Of a DNA stretch of 64,000 bases, positions 14,640 to 23,583 are shown in pieces. The notes beneath the pieces were generated by a model, which saw nothing but the letters and a program-made list of their open reading frames with translations, was not told where the DNA came from and ran no database searches. The position numbers were made by a program, and so were the translations under genes. Numbering within the stretch: the stretch's first letter is position 1; each line of letters opens with the position of its first letter. Source of the stretch: WVYX01 sp039592335 (GTDB lineage Bacteria; Gemmatimonadota; Gemmatimonadetes; Gemmatimonadales; GWC2-71-9); contig JBDHBX010000003.1 in assembly GCA_039592335.1 (NCBI GenBank), positions 1 to 64,000 on the forward strand, read 5' to 3'.

Positions 14640-14996
14640 ATGACGGCCTCAGCGAAGCTGATCGAGATCCTCGTCATGGAGGGCACCGCGCTGGTGCTGT
14701 TCGCGTTCGCGTACGCCATTGGGGTGAAGGGCAAGCTGTTCCTGATCGCGGGCTACAACGAGCGCACCGCAAAGCTGGTGCACGACAAGCGCGGCCTGGC
14801 GCGGCTGGTCACCCGCCTGTGTGTCCTGGTGGGACTCGCGTCGGCGCTCATGCCGCTGGTAACGCACCTGTGGAGCGATTCGCCGCAGTCGCTCGCCGGC
14901 TGGATCGGCGCCTACGGCGGGTTCATCGTCGGTACACTCCTCTTCACCGTGCTGCAGGCACGTGACTACGTGTCCAGGGGCGCTTCGGATGCCTGA
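14640..14996 (+). CDS. DUF3784 membrane protein
   Basis: The 118-residue protein has three membrane helices and the family motif GVKGKLFLIAGYNERTAKLVHDKRGLARL. Function is unknown in the family. The start at ATG 14640 follows a junction with no conserved coding sense; longer in-frame extensions upstream are unsupported. Its last 8 bp overlap the gltX start, so the two are probably translationally coupled. Confidence 0.8.
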   Translation: MTASAKLIEILVMEGTALVLFAFAYAIGVKGKLFLIAGYNERTAKLVHDKRGLARLVTRLCVLVGLASALMPLVTHLWSDSPQSLAGWIGAYGGFIVGTLLFTVLQARDYVSRGASDA

Positions 14997-16296
14997 TAAC
15001 GTCCGCGTCCGCTTCGCCCCGAGCCCCACCGGCTACCTCCACGTCGGCGGCGCGCGCACCGCCCTGTTCAACTGGCTGTTCGCCCGCAAGCTGGGCGGGA
15101 AGTTCCTGCTGCGCATCGAGGACACCGACAAAGCGCGCTCGTCCGAGGAGCACGTGCAGGTGATGCTCGACGGCCTGGGTTGGCTCGGCCTCGACGTGGA
15201 CGAGGGGATCGTGTACCAGGGCGCGGGGATCGCGCGGCACCAGGCGCTGGCCGACCGGCTGCTGGCCGACGGAAAAGCCTACGAGGAGGATGGGGCCATC
15301 TGGTTCCGCATGCCGGACCAGGAGATCGCCTGGGACGACGCGGTGTACGAGCGCATCTCGTTCCAGGGCTCCGACATCAAGGACTGGGTGATCCTGCGCT
15401 CCGACCGCAGCCCCACCTACAACTTCACCGTGGTGGCCGACGACTTGGAGATGGGCATCACGCACGTGATGCGGGGCGACGACCACATCTCCAACACGCC
15501 GAAGCAGATCGCGGTGTATCGGGCGCTGGGACACGAGCCGCCCACCTTCGTGCACGTCCCGATGATCCACGGCCCCGACGGGAAGAAGCTGTCCAAGCGC
15601 CACGGCGCGACCGCGGTGGGTGATTACCGCCAGGAGGGGATCCTCCCCGAGGCGATGCGCAACTTCCTGGCGCTGCTCGGCTGGAACCCCGGAGACGAGC
15701 AGGAGCTGTACTTCACCGTTGAGGATCTGGTCGAGGCATTCTCCGTGGAGCGCATTCTCAAGAAGGCCGCGGTCTTCGATCTCACCAAGCTGGAGTGGCT
15801 GAACGGGCAGCACATCAGCCGCACGCCGCCGGAAGAGTTGTACGCGCTGATCGAGTCGGAACTGCCCGACAAGGGTGTGGACGTCGCGGCACTCGGCAAG
15901 AAGCGCGTGCTCCACGCCATCGAGGTGCAGCGCGAGCGGGCGCGCACCACGCACGACCTGGCACACCGAGTGGGGGTGCGCTTCAATGCCGCGCTCATCG
16001 AGCGTACGCCCAAGGCCGACAAGCTCATCGCGAAGGATCAGGACGCCTTCCACTCGGCGCTGGCGGCGGCCCATGAGAGGCTGCAACCCATCGACGCGGC
16101 GAAGTGGGAGCCTGAGCAGCTGGAGCAGGTACTGCGAGACCTCGCCGAGGAGATGGGCCTCAAGCCGGGCGGGATCTTCCAGCCCATTCGCGTGGCGCTC
16201 ACCGGCGACACGGTCTCGGAGCCGGTGAACGTGCTGCTCGAGGTAGTGGGCCGGGACGAGAGCCTGCGGCGCATCGTGGCAGCGCAGGAATGGTAG
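14989..16296 (+). CDS. gltX: Glutamate--tRNA ligase
   Basis: The 435-residue class I synthetase charges tRNA-Glu. It shows the HIGH-equivalent motif in APSPTGYLHVGGARTALFN, the FLLRIEDTDKARS substrate loop, VMRGDDHISNTPKQ, and KLSKRHGA (KMSKS equivalent). The C-terminal alpha-helical anticodon-binding domain is complete, although the protein is slightly short (typical 460-480). The start overlaps the DUF3784 stop, and the stop overlaps the next start by 7 bp. A single glutamyl-tRNA synthetase beside a tRNA-Gln gene (43003) fits organisms that make Gln-tRNA by transamidation, but gatCAB is not in the window. Confidence 0.96.
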   Translation: MPDNVRVRFAPSPTGYLHVGGARTALFNWLFARKLGGKFLLRIEDTDKARSSEEHVQVMLDGLGWLGLDVDEGIVYQGAGIARHQALADRLLADGKAYEEDGAIWFRMPDQEIAWDDAVYERISFQGSDIKDWVILRSDRSPTYNFTVVADDLEMGITHVMRGDDHISNTPKQIAVYRALGHEPPTFVHVPMIHGPDGKKLSKRHGATAVGDYRQEGILPEAMRNFLALLGWNPGDEQELYFTVEDLVEAFSVERILKKAAVFDLTKLEWLNGQHISRTPPEELYALIESELPDKGVDVAALGKKRVLHAIEVQRERARTTHDLAHRVGVRFNAALIERTPKADKLIAKDQDAFHSALAAAHERLQPIDAAKWEPEQLEQVLRDLAEEMGLKPGGIFQPIRVALTGDTVSEPVNVLLEVVGRDESLRRIVAAQEW

Positions 16297-17465
16297 GTCG
16301 ACGGGCCTACGTAGCGATCTTACTCGGCGGCCTGCTCACGGCCTGCCTGCTCCCCCACACCACCGAATCGCCACCGCAGAACCGTGCCTGCCCCACGATG
16401 CGCGACGGCGCGGGCACGTCGCTCACCTGGTACGTGCCTGACTCGTCCACCAATAGCAGCACTGCCGAAAAGTGGTGTCTCGCCACGGGGCCGGCAGTAA
16501 TCGACTCGATCCCGAGCGGACGGTTCGGTCCGTGGCGGGCTGGCGACTCGCTGGCGGTGGTGGCGTGGAACGTGAGCGCGGGCGGCGGGGATCTGCTGGC
16601 ATTCCTCGACGAGCAGATAGGGTTGTCCTGTGACGCGACGAATGCGGCGCTCGCGCCGGGCGCATCCCACTTCGTGTTGTTGCTGCAGGAGGCCTACCGA
16701 CGCTCGGCAGCGGTGCCGGCGGACGCGGACGAGTCTGTCATCCCGCCGGCGGTGAAGGAGCAGTCGCGACCGGGAGAGCGGGTGGACGTGATCGAGGTGG
16801 CGCGGCGCTGCGGGTTGGCGCTCGCCTACGTTCCGGCCACGCGCAACGGCACCGGGGAGTGGGAGGGCGACCGCGAGGACAAGGGGGACGCGATCCTCTC
16901 CACCCTGCCGTTGTCGGACGTAATCGCGGTCGAGATGCCGATGGTCGCGCAGCGCCGCGTCGAGCTGGCGGCGACGGTGCACGACGCGCGCGGCGACAGC
17001 CTGCGCGTGGTGAGCGTACACCTCAACACCTTCCCACCGCCCTGGCGCGTGCTGCGTACGGGCGGCTCGTCGCGCGTGCGGCAGGCGCTCACGCTGGTGG
17101 ATGGACTGCAGCGGGCGGAGCTGGAGCGCAGCGGGCGGGCCGCCGACACGGCGCTCGCCGCCTGCTACCCCTCGTGTGGTGACGACGAGACCGCCAGCTA
17201 CCTGATCTCGACGGTGGCCGGCGGCGACATCAACACCTGGACCGGCGGTGGCACCGCGCTCAAGCAGCTGTACCTGCACTTCCCCGACTCGCCGCCCTAC
17301 GACCCCACACCCACGCGCACCAGCTTCCGCACGGATCACATCCTGTTCCGGCAGGCGGGCACGGGCTCGGTGGGCAGCGTCATCGACGGCTCGTACCGCC
17401 GGTTCGACAGCGCGTACCACTCGGATCACCATCCCATCACCGTCTGGTTCCGGTTCGACCGCTAG
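16290..17465 (+). CDS. Endonuclease/exonuclease/phosphatase-family lipoprotein
   Basis: The 391-residue product starts with a lipoprotein signal (LLGGLLTAC, Cys19). The EEP core is recognisable: AWNVSAGGG, LLLQEAYR (metal-binding Glu), GDAILSTLPL, VSVHLNTF, GGDINTW (catalytic Asp/Asn) and SDHHPITVWF (catalytic Asp-His). A periplasmic or surface phosphodiesterase/nuclease is likely; the substrate is unknown. It overlaps gltX by 7 bp, an odd partnership. Its 3' end overlaps the convergent peptidase gene by 4 bp. Confidence 0.85.
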   Translation: MVGRRAYVAILLGGLLTACLLPHTTESPPQNRACPTMRDGAGTSLTWYVPDSSTNSSTAEKWCLATGPAVIDSIPSGRFGPWRAGDSLAVVAWNVSAGGGDLLAFLDEQIGLSCDATNAALAPGASHFVLLLQEAYRRSAAVPADADESVIPPAVKEQSRPGERVDVIEVARRCGLALAYVPATRNGTGEWEGDREDKGDAILSTLPLSDVIAVEMPMVAQRRVELAATVHDARGDSLRVVSVHLNTFPPPWRVLRTGGSSRVRQALTLVDGLQRAELERSGRAADTALAACYPSCGDDETASYLISTVAGGDINTWTGGGTALKQLYLHFPDSPPYDPTPTRTSFRTDHILFRQAGTGSVGSVIDGSYRRFDSAYHSDHHPITVWFRFDR

Positions 17466-18907
17466 CGATACCGCGCGGCCAGCTCCTCCATCCCGTCGCC
17501 CGCGCTCACGTAGCCGTACCACCGCGTGGTGTACAGCCAGTCCTGGAACAGCGCGTCGAGATCGCCGCCGCCAATCCCCTTTGCATACGCCACGAACTGC
17601 TCGGTGGTCGCCCCCTCGTCGGCGTAGGTCTGATAAAACCCGCCGATGATCCGGTTGAACCGCTCCTGCCCCACCACCTCGTACAGGACGTTGAACATCA
17701 GGCTGCCCACCGTATACGACAGGCCCGCGAGGTCGGCCTCGCCATAGCCGATCATCGGCGTCTCGCGCCACTGCGGCCGGCTCTCGAAGCGCTCCCGCAC
17801 CCACTCCAGGCGGCGCTCCATGCGTGCCGCCAGAACGCTGTCGCCCTCGAGGTGATCGACCGTCAGGTACTCCAGGAACGAGGCCAGGCCCTCGTCCCAG
17901 CGTGCGTAGTGCGTGTCCTTCGAGTCGACGTTCCAGAAGTGGGAGACCTCGTGGTAGGCCTCGCGGCTGGCCGTCGCGTCCTGAAAGGCCGCGGCCGCCT
18001 GGATGGCGCCGGTGGCGTCGGCCTGCGACCCCCAGCCGTCGGGGATCTCGATCACCGCGAACCTTCCCTCACGCCGCAACGGTCCGAACCACTCGGCGTA
18101 CAGCTCCAGGCACGCGGCGAAGGCGTCTATCACGCGCTTCGCGCCCTCCGCGTCCTCGGCGAAGTGGAAGAGTGTGAGCCCCTGTCCCTCGAGCACCTCG
18201 TACTTCGCGATGGCGAAGTCCATGCGCCACGAGGGCTCCAGACTCTCGTAGATGTAGGTTGCCATGCCCTCGGCGGCGCGCCGCTCGACCAGGCGGTGCA
18301 GGTTGGCGACCTGGAGCGACTCCGGCACCGTCACCGCGGCGCGGAAGGTGTAGTCCGGCAGGCCCGCCGCCCGATTGACCGCGCGCGAGGGGTAGCCGAT
18401 GCGCGGATAGGCGTTGACGTCCATGCGAATGATGGTGAACGCCGGGTCGATGTGGTCCTTCGTGTACAGCATGCCGGTCTCGGTATAGCCGAGCAGATGC
18501 CCTTCGTACTCCAGCACGACCGTCGCTTCCTCGCCCGGAGCGAGGGCTTCCGGAAGGACTGCCTCGACGTAGTTCGCCTGGAACTTGGCCCAGTCCTCGA
18601 ACGTCAACACGCGCTGGGTAAAGGGAACCGCGTTGCCCTGCTCGTCGGTGAGGCTCGTGACGTGCATGAGCCGGTACAGCAGGAGCGGCAACTCGCGCGT
18701 GGCCTGCTCTGAGGCATTGCGCACGGTGAGCCGGACGCGCGCGACGAGCTGCTCCGTCTCGTAGTCGGGTCGCAGGTCAAGGTCGTAGTGGACGGGCCGG
18801 AGTAGGAGCTGGCGCTCGGAGTATTGCTGGGCGCCGGCGAGCGTGGGGAGACATGTCGCCGTCATCACGAGCCCGGCCAGCACGAGGCGCATGGCGGTTC
18901 TCCTCAT
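17462..18907 (-). CDS. Secreted M1-like (gluzincin) metallopeptidase
   Basis: The 481-residue product has a signal peptide cut near AGAQ (residue 26) and an M1-type beta N-terminal domain (RPVHYDLDLRPDYETEQLVARVRL). The zinc motif is HEVSH (about residue 318) with the third ligand Glu in WDEGLASFLEYL, 18 residues on. The aminopeptidase GAMEN motif is not evident (DATGAIQ instead), so exopeptidase specificity is uncertain. It is the last gene of the long minus-strand run, 56 bp after the TonB-like gene. Confidence 0.8.
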   Translation of the reverse strand: MRRTAMRLVLAGLVMTATCLPTLAGAQQYSERQLLLRPVHYDLDLRPDYETEQLVARVRLTVRNASEQATRELPLLLYRLMHVTSLTDEQGNAVPFTQRVLTFEDWAKFQANYVEAVLPEALAPGEEATVVLEYEGHLLGYTETGMLYTKDHIDPAFTIIRMDVNAYPRIGYPSRAVNRAAGLPDYTFRAAVTVPESLQVANLHRLVERRAAEGMATYIYESLEPSWRMDFAIAKYEVLEGQGLTLFHFAEDAEGAKRVIDAFAACLELYAEWFGPLRREGRFAVIEIPDGWGSQADATGAIQAAAAFQDATASREAYHEVSHFWNVDSKDTHYARWDEGLASFLEYLTVDHLEGDSVLAARMERRLEWVRERFESRPQWRETPMIGYGEADLAGLSYTVGSLMFNVLYEVVGQERFNRIIGGFYQTYADEGATTEQFVAYAKGIGGGDLDALFQDWLYTTRWYGYVSAGDGMEELAARYR

Positions 18908-18963
18908 CGGGGGTTCGACATCATGGATGGCTGCGTTGCGTCCGGAAGAATGCGCGCGATGCC

Positions 18964-19896
18964 CTACGGCGGAATCGGCGGTACGATCGAGTCACGTCGT
19001 TGCTGCCGCTCTCTCAACGTGCGCAGCGAGTCGCGCTCCGCCTGCTTCCGCCGGCGCACCGCCTGCACGTACCCCTTGAACTCCTCCGCCGTCTCGGCGC
19101 GCTCTGCCGCCTGGAGGATGTCCTGTCGGATGCGCGCCAGCTCGGCCGCGTCCTCCGCCATGGGGATGTTCCCCTGCGGCATGGGAATGAGCGCCAGCAG
19201 GATGTTGGGGATCTTGAAGTCGCCCAGGTAGATCCACGAGCCGTCCACCCCCCAGGTGTCTTCACCCACCTCCGTGGTCCAGTCGGGCGGCGGCGGGGTG
19301 GCGAAGCTGTCGACCGGCCCCGAGGCGAGGTAGGCGCGGATCCGCTCCCGAACCGCGCTGTCCACGCGCGCGACGTGCATCTCGACGGTCTCGGACCGTC
19401 CCACGACGCCCAGTGCCGCCTCGTCCGCGCGCACCCACAGGCGCCCGTCCCCGAACGCCGGCTGGATCAGTCGCCTGGGGCCGCGCAGCCCCGGGGTGCT
19501 GGCACTGTCCCCTGCCCCGGTCTCGGTCCCGATGATCATCGCCACGTCGGTCTCGGGCGGTGGGATCACCGAGTCCACGGCAGGACCGGGCGCCGCGCGA
19601 TCGGGCGGCCCCTCCTCCTCCGGCTCGCCGCCGCCCTCGCCGCCCCCGACCCCCAGCGCGGGCATGGCAAACTCACGGTCGTCCACCCACCCGGGCGGCA
19701 GCAGCGTGATGATTGTAGTGACCGGCACGTCCTCTTCCTTGGGGAGGAACGTCGGCCCGGCTACACTCACGAAGAGCGCGATCACCACCGCGTGCACCAC
19801 AATGCTCGCCAGCCCCCACAGCGGGTTGCCGCGCTTGGCCTGGGGCAGCAGATAGAAGCCACCCCACTCCCGCGAGGGATAGCGCCGCTCAGGCAC
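18964..19896 (-). CDS. TonB-like single-span hypothetical protein
   Basis: The 310-residue protein has one N-terminal membrane helix (about residues 27-50) after a basic cytosolic tip, a Gly/Glu/Pro-rich extended linker (about 80-120) and a soluble C-terminal part ending in a charged coiled coil. The layout resembles TonB/energy-transducer proteins, but the characteristic TonB C-terminal domain is not evident. It overlaps the aminotransferase gene by 8 bp, so it is probably in the same transcript. Confidence 0.6.
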   Translation of the reverse strand: MPERRYPSREWGGFYLLPQAKRGNPLWGLASIVVHAVVIALFVSVAGPTFLPKEEDVPVTTIITLLPPGWVDDREFAMPALGVGGGEGGGEPEEEGPPDRAAPGPAVDSVIPPPETDVAMIIGTETGAGDSASTPGLRGPRRLIQPAFGDGRLWVRADEAALGVVGRSETVEMHVARVDSAVRERIRAYLASGPVDSFATPPPPDWTTEVGEDTWGVDGSWIYLGDFKIPNILLALIPMPQGNIPMAEDAAELARIRQDILQAAERAETAEEFKGYVQAVRRRKQAERDSLRTLRERQQRRDSIVPPIPP

Positions 19897-21073
19897 GGGC
19901 CGCTCCCAGGCGCTCCAGCGTGCGCGCCGCGCGATGGATCGCCTCGATCAACCGGTCGCTCTCCACGGTGAGTGCGATGCGGAAGTACCCCTCGCCGCCG
20001 GATCCGAACGCGGTCCCCGGCATGAACACGACACCTTCGCGCTCCAGCGCCTCCCGCGCGAACTGCTCCGTCGAGACCCCGTCGGGCAGCGGCACCCACA
20101 GGTACATGGTGCCCTTGGGCACCTCGACCGGCAGCCCGATCTCCGCGAGCGCGCGCACGGCGGCGTCGCGCCGCTCGGCAAACCGCGCCACCAGCGGCGG
20201 CGCCAGCGCCTCGGCCCGGTCGAGCACCGCGGCACCGGCCTGCTGCACCGCGAGGAACACCCCCGTGTCCACGTAGGTCTTCGCCTTGTGGAGCGCCCCG
20301 ATCAGCTCGGTGTTGCCGACCGCCCACGCGACCCGCCACCCCGTCATCGAGAACGTCTTGGAGAGCGAGTGGAACTCGATGGCCACGTCGCGGGCGCCCT
20401 CCACCTCGAAGATGCTCGGCGCCTTGTATCCGTCGTACGTGATCTCGCTGTAGGGGTTGTCATAGGCGAGCACGATGTCGTGCCGGCGGCACAGCTCTAC
20501 GGTGCGCGCCAGGTAGTCGAGCGGCGCCACCGCGGTCGTGGGGTTGTTGGGATAGTTGAGGTAGACGAGCCCCGTCCGATCGAGCCGCTCCGGCGGCAGG
20601 TCTTCCAGCTCCACCAGGAATCCCTTCTCGCGCACCAGCGGCACGAACTCGGGCTCCGCGTCGGCCAGCAGCGCGCCCCCGATGTAGGCCGGGTAGCCGG
20701 GGTCGGGCACGATGCAGACGTCACCGGGATCGAGCACCGCGAGTCCCAGGTGCGCGAGGCCCTCCTTGGAGCCGAGCAGCGGGATCAGCTCCGTCGCGGG
20801 ATCGAACGCCACCCCGAAGCGCCGCTCCACGAAGCGCGCCGCCGACTGGCGGAACTCGGCCAGGCCGACCTGGAACGGATAGCGACTCATCGCCGGATCG
20901 CCCACCGCGGCGCGCAGCGCCTCCACCGCCTCTGGCGGCGGCGGAAAGTCAGCGTCGCCCGCGCTCAGGTCGATCACGTCCACGCCCTCGGCCAGGAGCC
21001 GACGCTTGATGACCGCGAGCTCGTGGATCGCGTAGCTCGGCAGCCGCTCCAGCCGCTGGCTCCACCGCGTCAT
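19889..21073 (-). CDS. PLP-dependent class I/II aminotransferase (DapL-like)
   Basis: The 394-residue enzyme has IDLSAGDADFPPP, GSKEGLAHL, NYPNNPTTA, DNPYSEITYDG and the PLP-lysine motif SLSKTFSMTGWRVAWAVGN. These match aspartate/LL-diaminopimelate-type aminotransferases. Assignment to lysine biosynthesis (dapL) is possible but not provable from sequence alone. ATG 21073 overlaps the helicase TGA (ATGA). Confidence 0.85.
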   Translation of the reverse strand: MTRWSQRLERLPSYAIHELAVIKRRLLAEGVDVIDLSAGDADFPPPPEAVEALRAAVGDPAMSRYPFQVGLAEFRQSAARFVERRFGVAFDPATELIPLLGSKEGLAHLGLAVLDPGDVCIVPDPGYPAYIGGALLADAEPEFVPLVREKGFLVELEDLPPERLDRTGLVYLNYPNNPTTAVAPLDYLARTVELCRRHDIVLAYDNPYSEITYDGYKAPSIFEVEGARDVAIEFHSLSKTFSMTGWRVAWAVGNTELIGALHKAKTYVDTGVFLAVQQAGAAVLDRAEALAPPLVARFAERRDAAVRALAEIGLPVEVPKGTMYLWVPLPDGVSTEQFAREALEREGVVFMPGTAFGSGGEGYFRIALTVESDRLIEAIHRAARTLERLGAARA

Positions 21074-23583
21074 GCCGGCGCCCCGATCCCGTGGCGCGCG
21101 AAGAACTCCTCGGCCGCGCCACGCACTGTGTCCCACGGGCCGATTACCCGCTCGGCGGGCGGGAGCGTCGCGAGCAACATCTCGCCGTAGTTGCGCTTCA
21201 CCACTCGATGGTCCATCAACATCACCACGCCGACGTCCGAGCGGGTGCGAATCAGCCGCCCGAACCCCTGCTTGAGCTTAAGGGCCGCGAGCGGGAGGAG
21301 GTAGTGGCGGAAGCCGTCCACGCCCTTGGCCTGGAGCGCCTCCAGCCGGGCCGCGGTCAGCGGCTCGCTCGGCACCTTGAACGGGAGCTTGGCCAACAAC
21401 AGCACCCGGAGCGAGCGCCCCGGTACGTCCACCCCCTCCCAGAAGCTGTCGGTGCCCAACAAGATCGCCGAGCCCGCCTCGCGGAAGCGGCGCAACAGGT
21501 GATCCCGCTGGCCCTCTCCCTGAATGAGCAACGGCCAGCGCGCGCCCACCGTGTCCCGCACCAGGTTGGCCACCCGGCGCAGCGCCGCGTGACTGGTGAA
21601 CAGCACGAACAGTCCGCCGTCGGAGGTGTGCGCCAGCTGCGCGATCGCCTGGGCCACCGCCCGGTCGTGCCCCGCCTCGTCGCTGCGCGGGTCCGGGGAG
21701 TCCACCGGCACGCCGAACACACACTGCTCCTGGTACGCGAACGGTGACGGCAGCACCTCGGCGTACTTCACCGGGTCGGGCTCGAGATCGAGCCCCACCC
21801 GCTCCCGCAGGAAGGTGAACTCGCCGCCGGCGGCCAGCGTCGCGCTCGTCATGATCACCGTGTCGATCCGGTCGAACAACGTCTCCCGCAGCAGCGTCGC
21901 CAGGTCGAGCGGCACGGCCGCGAGCGCCAGCGGGAACGGCAGGCCTCCGGTGGGCCGATCGCCGCGCCGCTCGATCCACCGCACCAGCCCCAGTCCGGGC
22001 TGCGGGCGGAGCGCCAATTGGAACCCGTCCAGCGCGGTCTCCACGCGGCGGACCACGCCGCGTAGCTCTCCAACGATCTGCGAGCGGCGGTCGGGCTCCT
22101 CGGTCAGCTCCATGCGGTCGGCCACCGTCTCGACGCCGTCCCGCAGCTTGCCGAGCCCCGCCACCAGCTCATCCAGTGCTACCCCGAGCCCCTGCTCCCA
22201 GATCGCCTCGGCGGCAAAGGCATCCTCCAGGCGGCGCACGAACTGGCCGCCGGACATCAGCCAGTCGGCCAGCAGCTTGAACACGCGCTCCACATGCGTG
22301 CGCGCCTCGGCCACCGACGGCAGCAGCGACGAGCGCAGCAGCTCCGCCGACGCAGCACTCAACAGGTCGTCACGGTTGCCGAGCTCGACCAGCAGCGTGG
22401 GGATCAGGCCCTTGCCGTTGCGCTCCAGCCGGCTCAACACGCGGCTCACGCCGCGCGACGTGATCTGGGTTCCCAGGTGGTGCGCGGCCACGTCCTCCAG
22501 GTGGTGCCCCTCGTCGAGGATGAGGCGGCGGTAGGGGGGCAGCACCGCGGCGTCCTGCCAATTCTCCTGCGCCCGGCGCACGGCGAGGTCGGCGGCCAGC
22601 AGGTGATGGTTCACCACCACGATGTCGGCCTCGGCCGCGCGCCGCCGCGCCTCGAACAGGAAGCAGCGGTCGAAGTGCGGGCACTCGAGCCGCGGACACA
22701 GGTCCGGCTCCGCCTTGACCTCGTCCCACACATCCCACGACGGCTGATCCTGCAAATCCGACAGCGACCCATCCGTGGTGTGGGACGCCCAGTCGGCCAG
22801 TCCGTTGAGCTCGTCCCGCCGCTCCGGCTCGAGTAGCGAGCCCTGCCCGCCGACGGCCAGGTTGAGGCGCGACAGGCAGAGGTAGTTGTTCCATCCCTTG
22901 AGCAGCGCGAAGGTGGGCGGTCGCTCGGCGTCGGCGAACGCGCGCGCCAGTAGCGGGAGGTCCTTCCCAACGAGCTGCTCCTGCAGGTTAATCGTGTTGG
23001 TCGAGACGACGGTGCGCTCGCCGTTGGTCAGCCCCCAGTTGATCGCGGGCACCAGGTAGGCGAACGACTTGCCGATCCCCGTCCCCGCCTCCAGCAGGGA
23101 GACACCACCGTCGTTGTAGGTGTCGGCCACGTACGCGGCCATGTCGCGCTGCGAGGGACGGTCCTCGAACTGCCCCAGCACCTTGGCCACCCGACCGTCC
23201 GGTCCGAGCGCATCGGCCTGTGCGACGGGATCGAGGGGCTCGTTTGTCTTCGGCTTAGGGACCTCCACCACCACGTACAGCTCGGTGGCCTCGTTGTCGA
23301 TGATCCCGAAGCCGATCCCTCCGTCGTGCATCGTCGCGGCCACGTGCAGATCGGCCGTGGAGGGCTCCAGGTCACCGCCCGGATGGTTGTGCAGCACCAT
23401 GTCGCCGCGCTCGGCCTCACCGGGGAGCGCCAGCACGCAGTCCACGGTGCCGCGCGCGATGACCCGCGTGTCGGCCACGACGCCCTCGGCGTTCACGGTG
23501 CCCACGAACGACACTTCGCGCCCGCCCGCCTCCGCGATGGCCGAGGCCATGACGGTGCGTGCCTGCGGGGAAATTCGGCTCAC
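21070..23583 (-). CDS. RadC/JAB domain fused to DinG-family ATP-dependent helicase
   Basis: The 837-residue product starts with GTG 23583, which overlaps the previous stop. Residues 1-110 form a JAMM/JAB domain with Glu23, His65-x-His67, Ser75 and Asp78 in the RadC-like order HNHPGGDLEPSTAD. Residues 140-837 are a DinG/XPD-type superfamily 2 helicase: Walker A GTGIGKS (167-173), LDEGHH (DEAH-like), and four cysteines (LCLSR; LCPRLECPHFDRC) for the iron-sulfur cluster. A C-terminal half has SFWEGVDVPG and KQGFGRLIRTR. DinG enzymes unwind R-loops and damaged DNA. The metallo-protease-type domain is an unusual addition. The gene sits among envelope-type genes. Confidence 0.88.
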   Translation of the reverse strand: MSRISPQARTVMASAIAEAGGREVSFVGTVNAEGVVADTRVIARGTVDCVLALPGEAERGDMVLHNHPGGDLEPSTADLHVAATMHDGGIGFGIIDNEATELYVVVEVPKPKTNEPLDPVAQADALGPDGRVAKVLGQFEDRPSQRDMAAYVADTYNDGGVSLLEAGTGIGKSFAYLVPAINWGLTNGERTVVSTNTINLQEQLVGKDLPLLARAFADAERPPTFALLKGWNNYLCLSRLNLAVGGQGSLLEPERRDELNGLADWASHTTDGSLSDLQDQPSWDVWDEVKAEPDLCPRLECPHFDRCFLFEARRRAAEADIVVVNHHLLAADLAVRRAQENWQDAAVLPPYRRLILDEGHHLEDVAAHHLGTQITSRGVSRVLSRLERNGKGLIPTLLVELGNRDDLLSAASAELLRSSLLPSVAEARTHVERVFKLLADWLMSGGQFVRRLEDAFAAEAIWEQGLGVALDELVAGLGKLRDGVETVADRMELTEEPDRRSQIVGELRGVVRRVETALDGFQLALRPQPGLGLVRWIERRGDRPTGGLPFPLALAAVPLDLATLLRETLFDRIDTVIMTSATLAAGGEFTFLRERVGLDLEPDPVKYAEVLPSPFAYQEQCVFGVPVDSPDPRSDEAGHDRAVAQAIAQLAHTSDGGLFVLFTSHAALRRVANLVRDTVGARWPLLIQGEGQRDHLLRRFREAGSAILLGTDSFWEGVDVPGRSLRVLLLAKLPFKVPSEPLTAARLEALQAKGVDGFRHYLLPLAALKLKQGFGRLIRTRSDVGVVMLMDHRVVKRNYGEMLLATLPPAERVIGPWDTVRGAAEEFFARHGIGAPA

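Noticed and set aside
16320..17804. 494-residue frame on the minus strand
   Set aside because: Antisense to the EEP lipoprotein gene with no domain motifs; the plus-strand gene has clear catalytic motifs.
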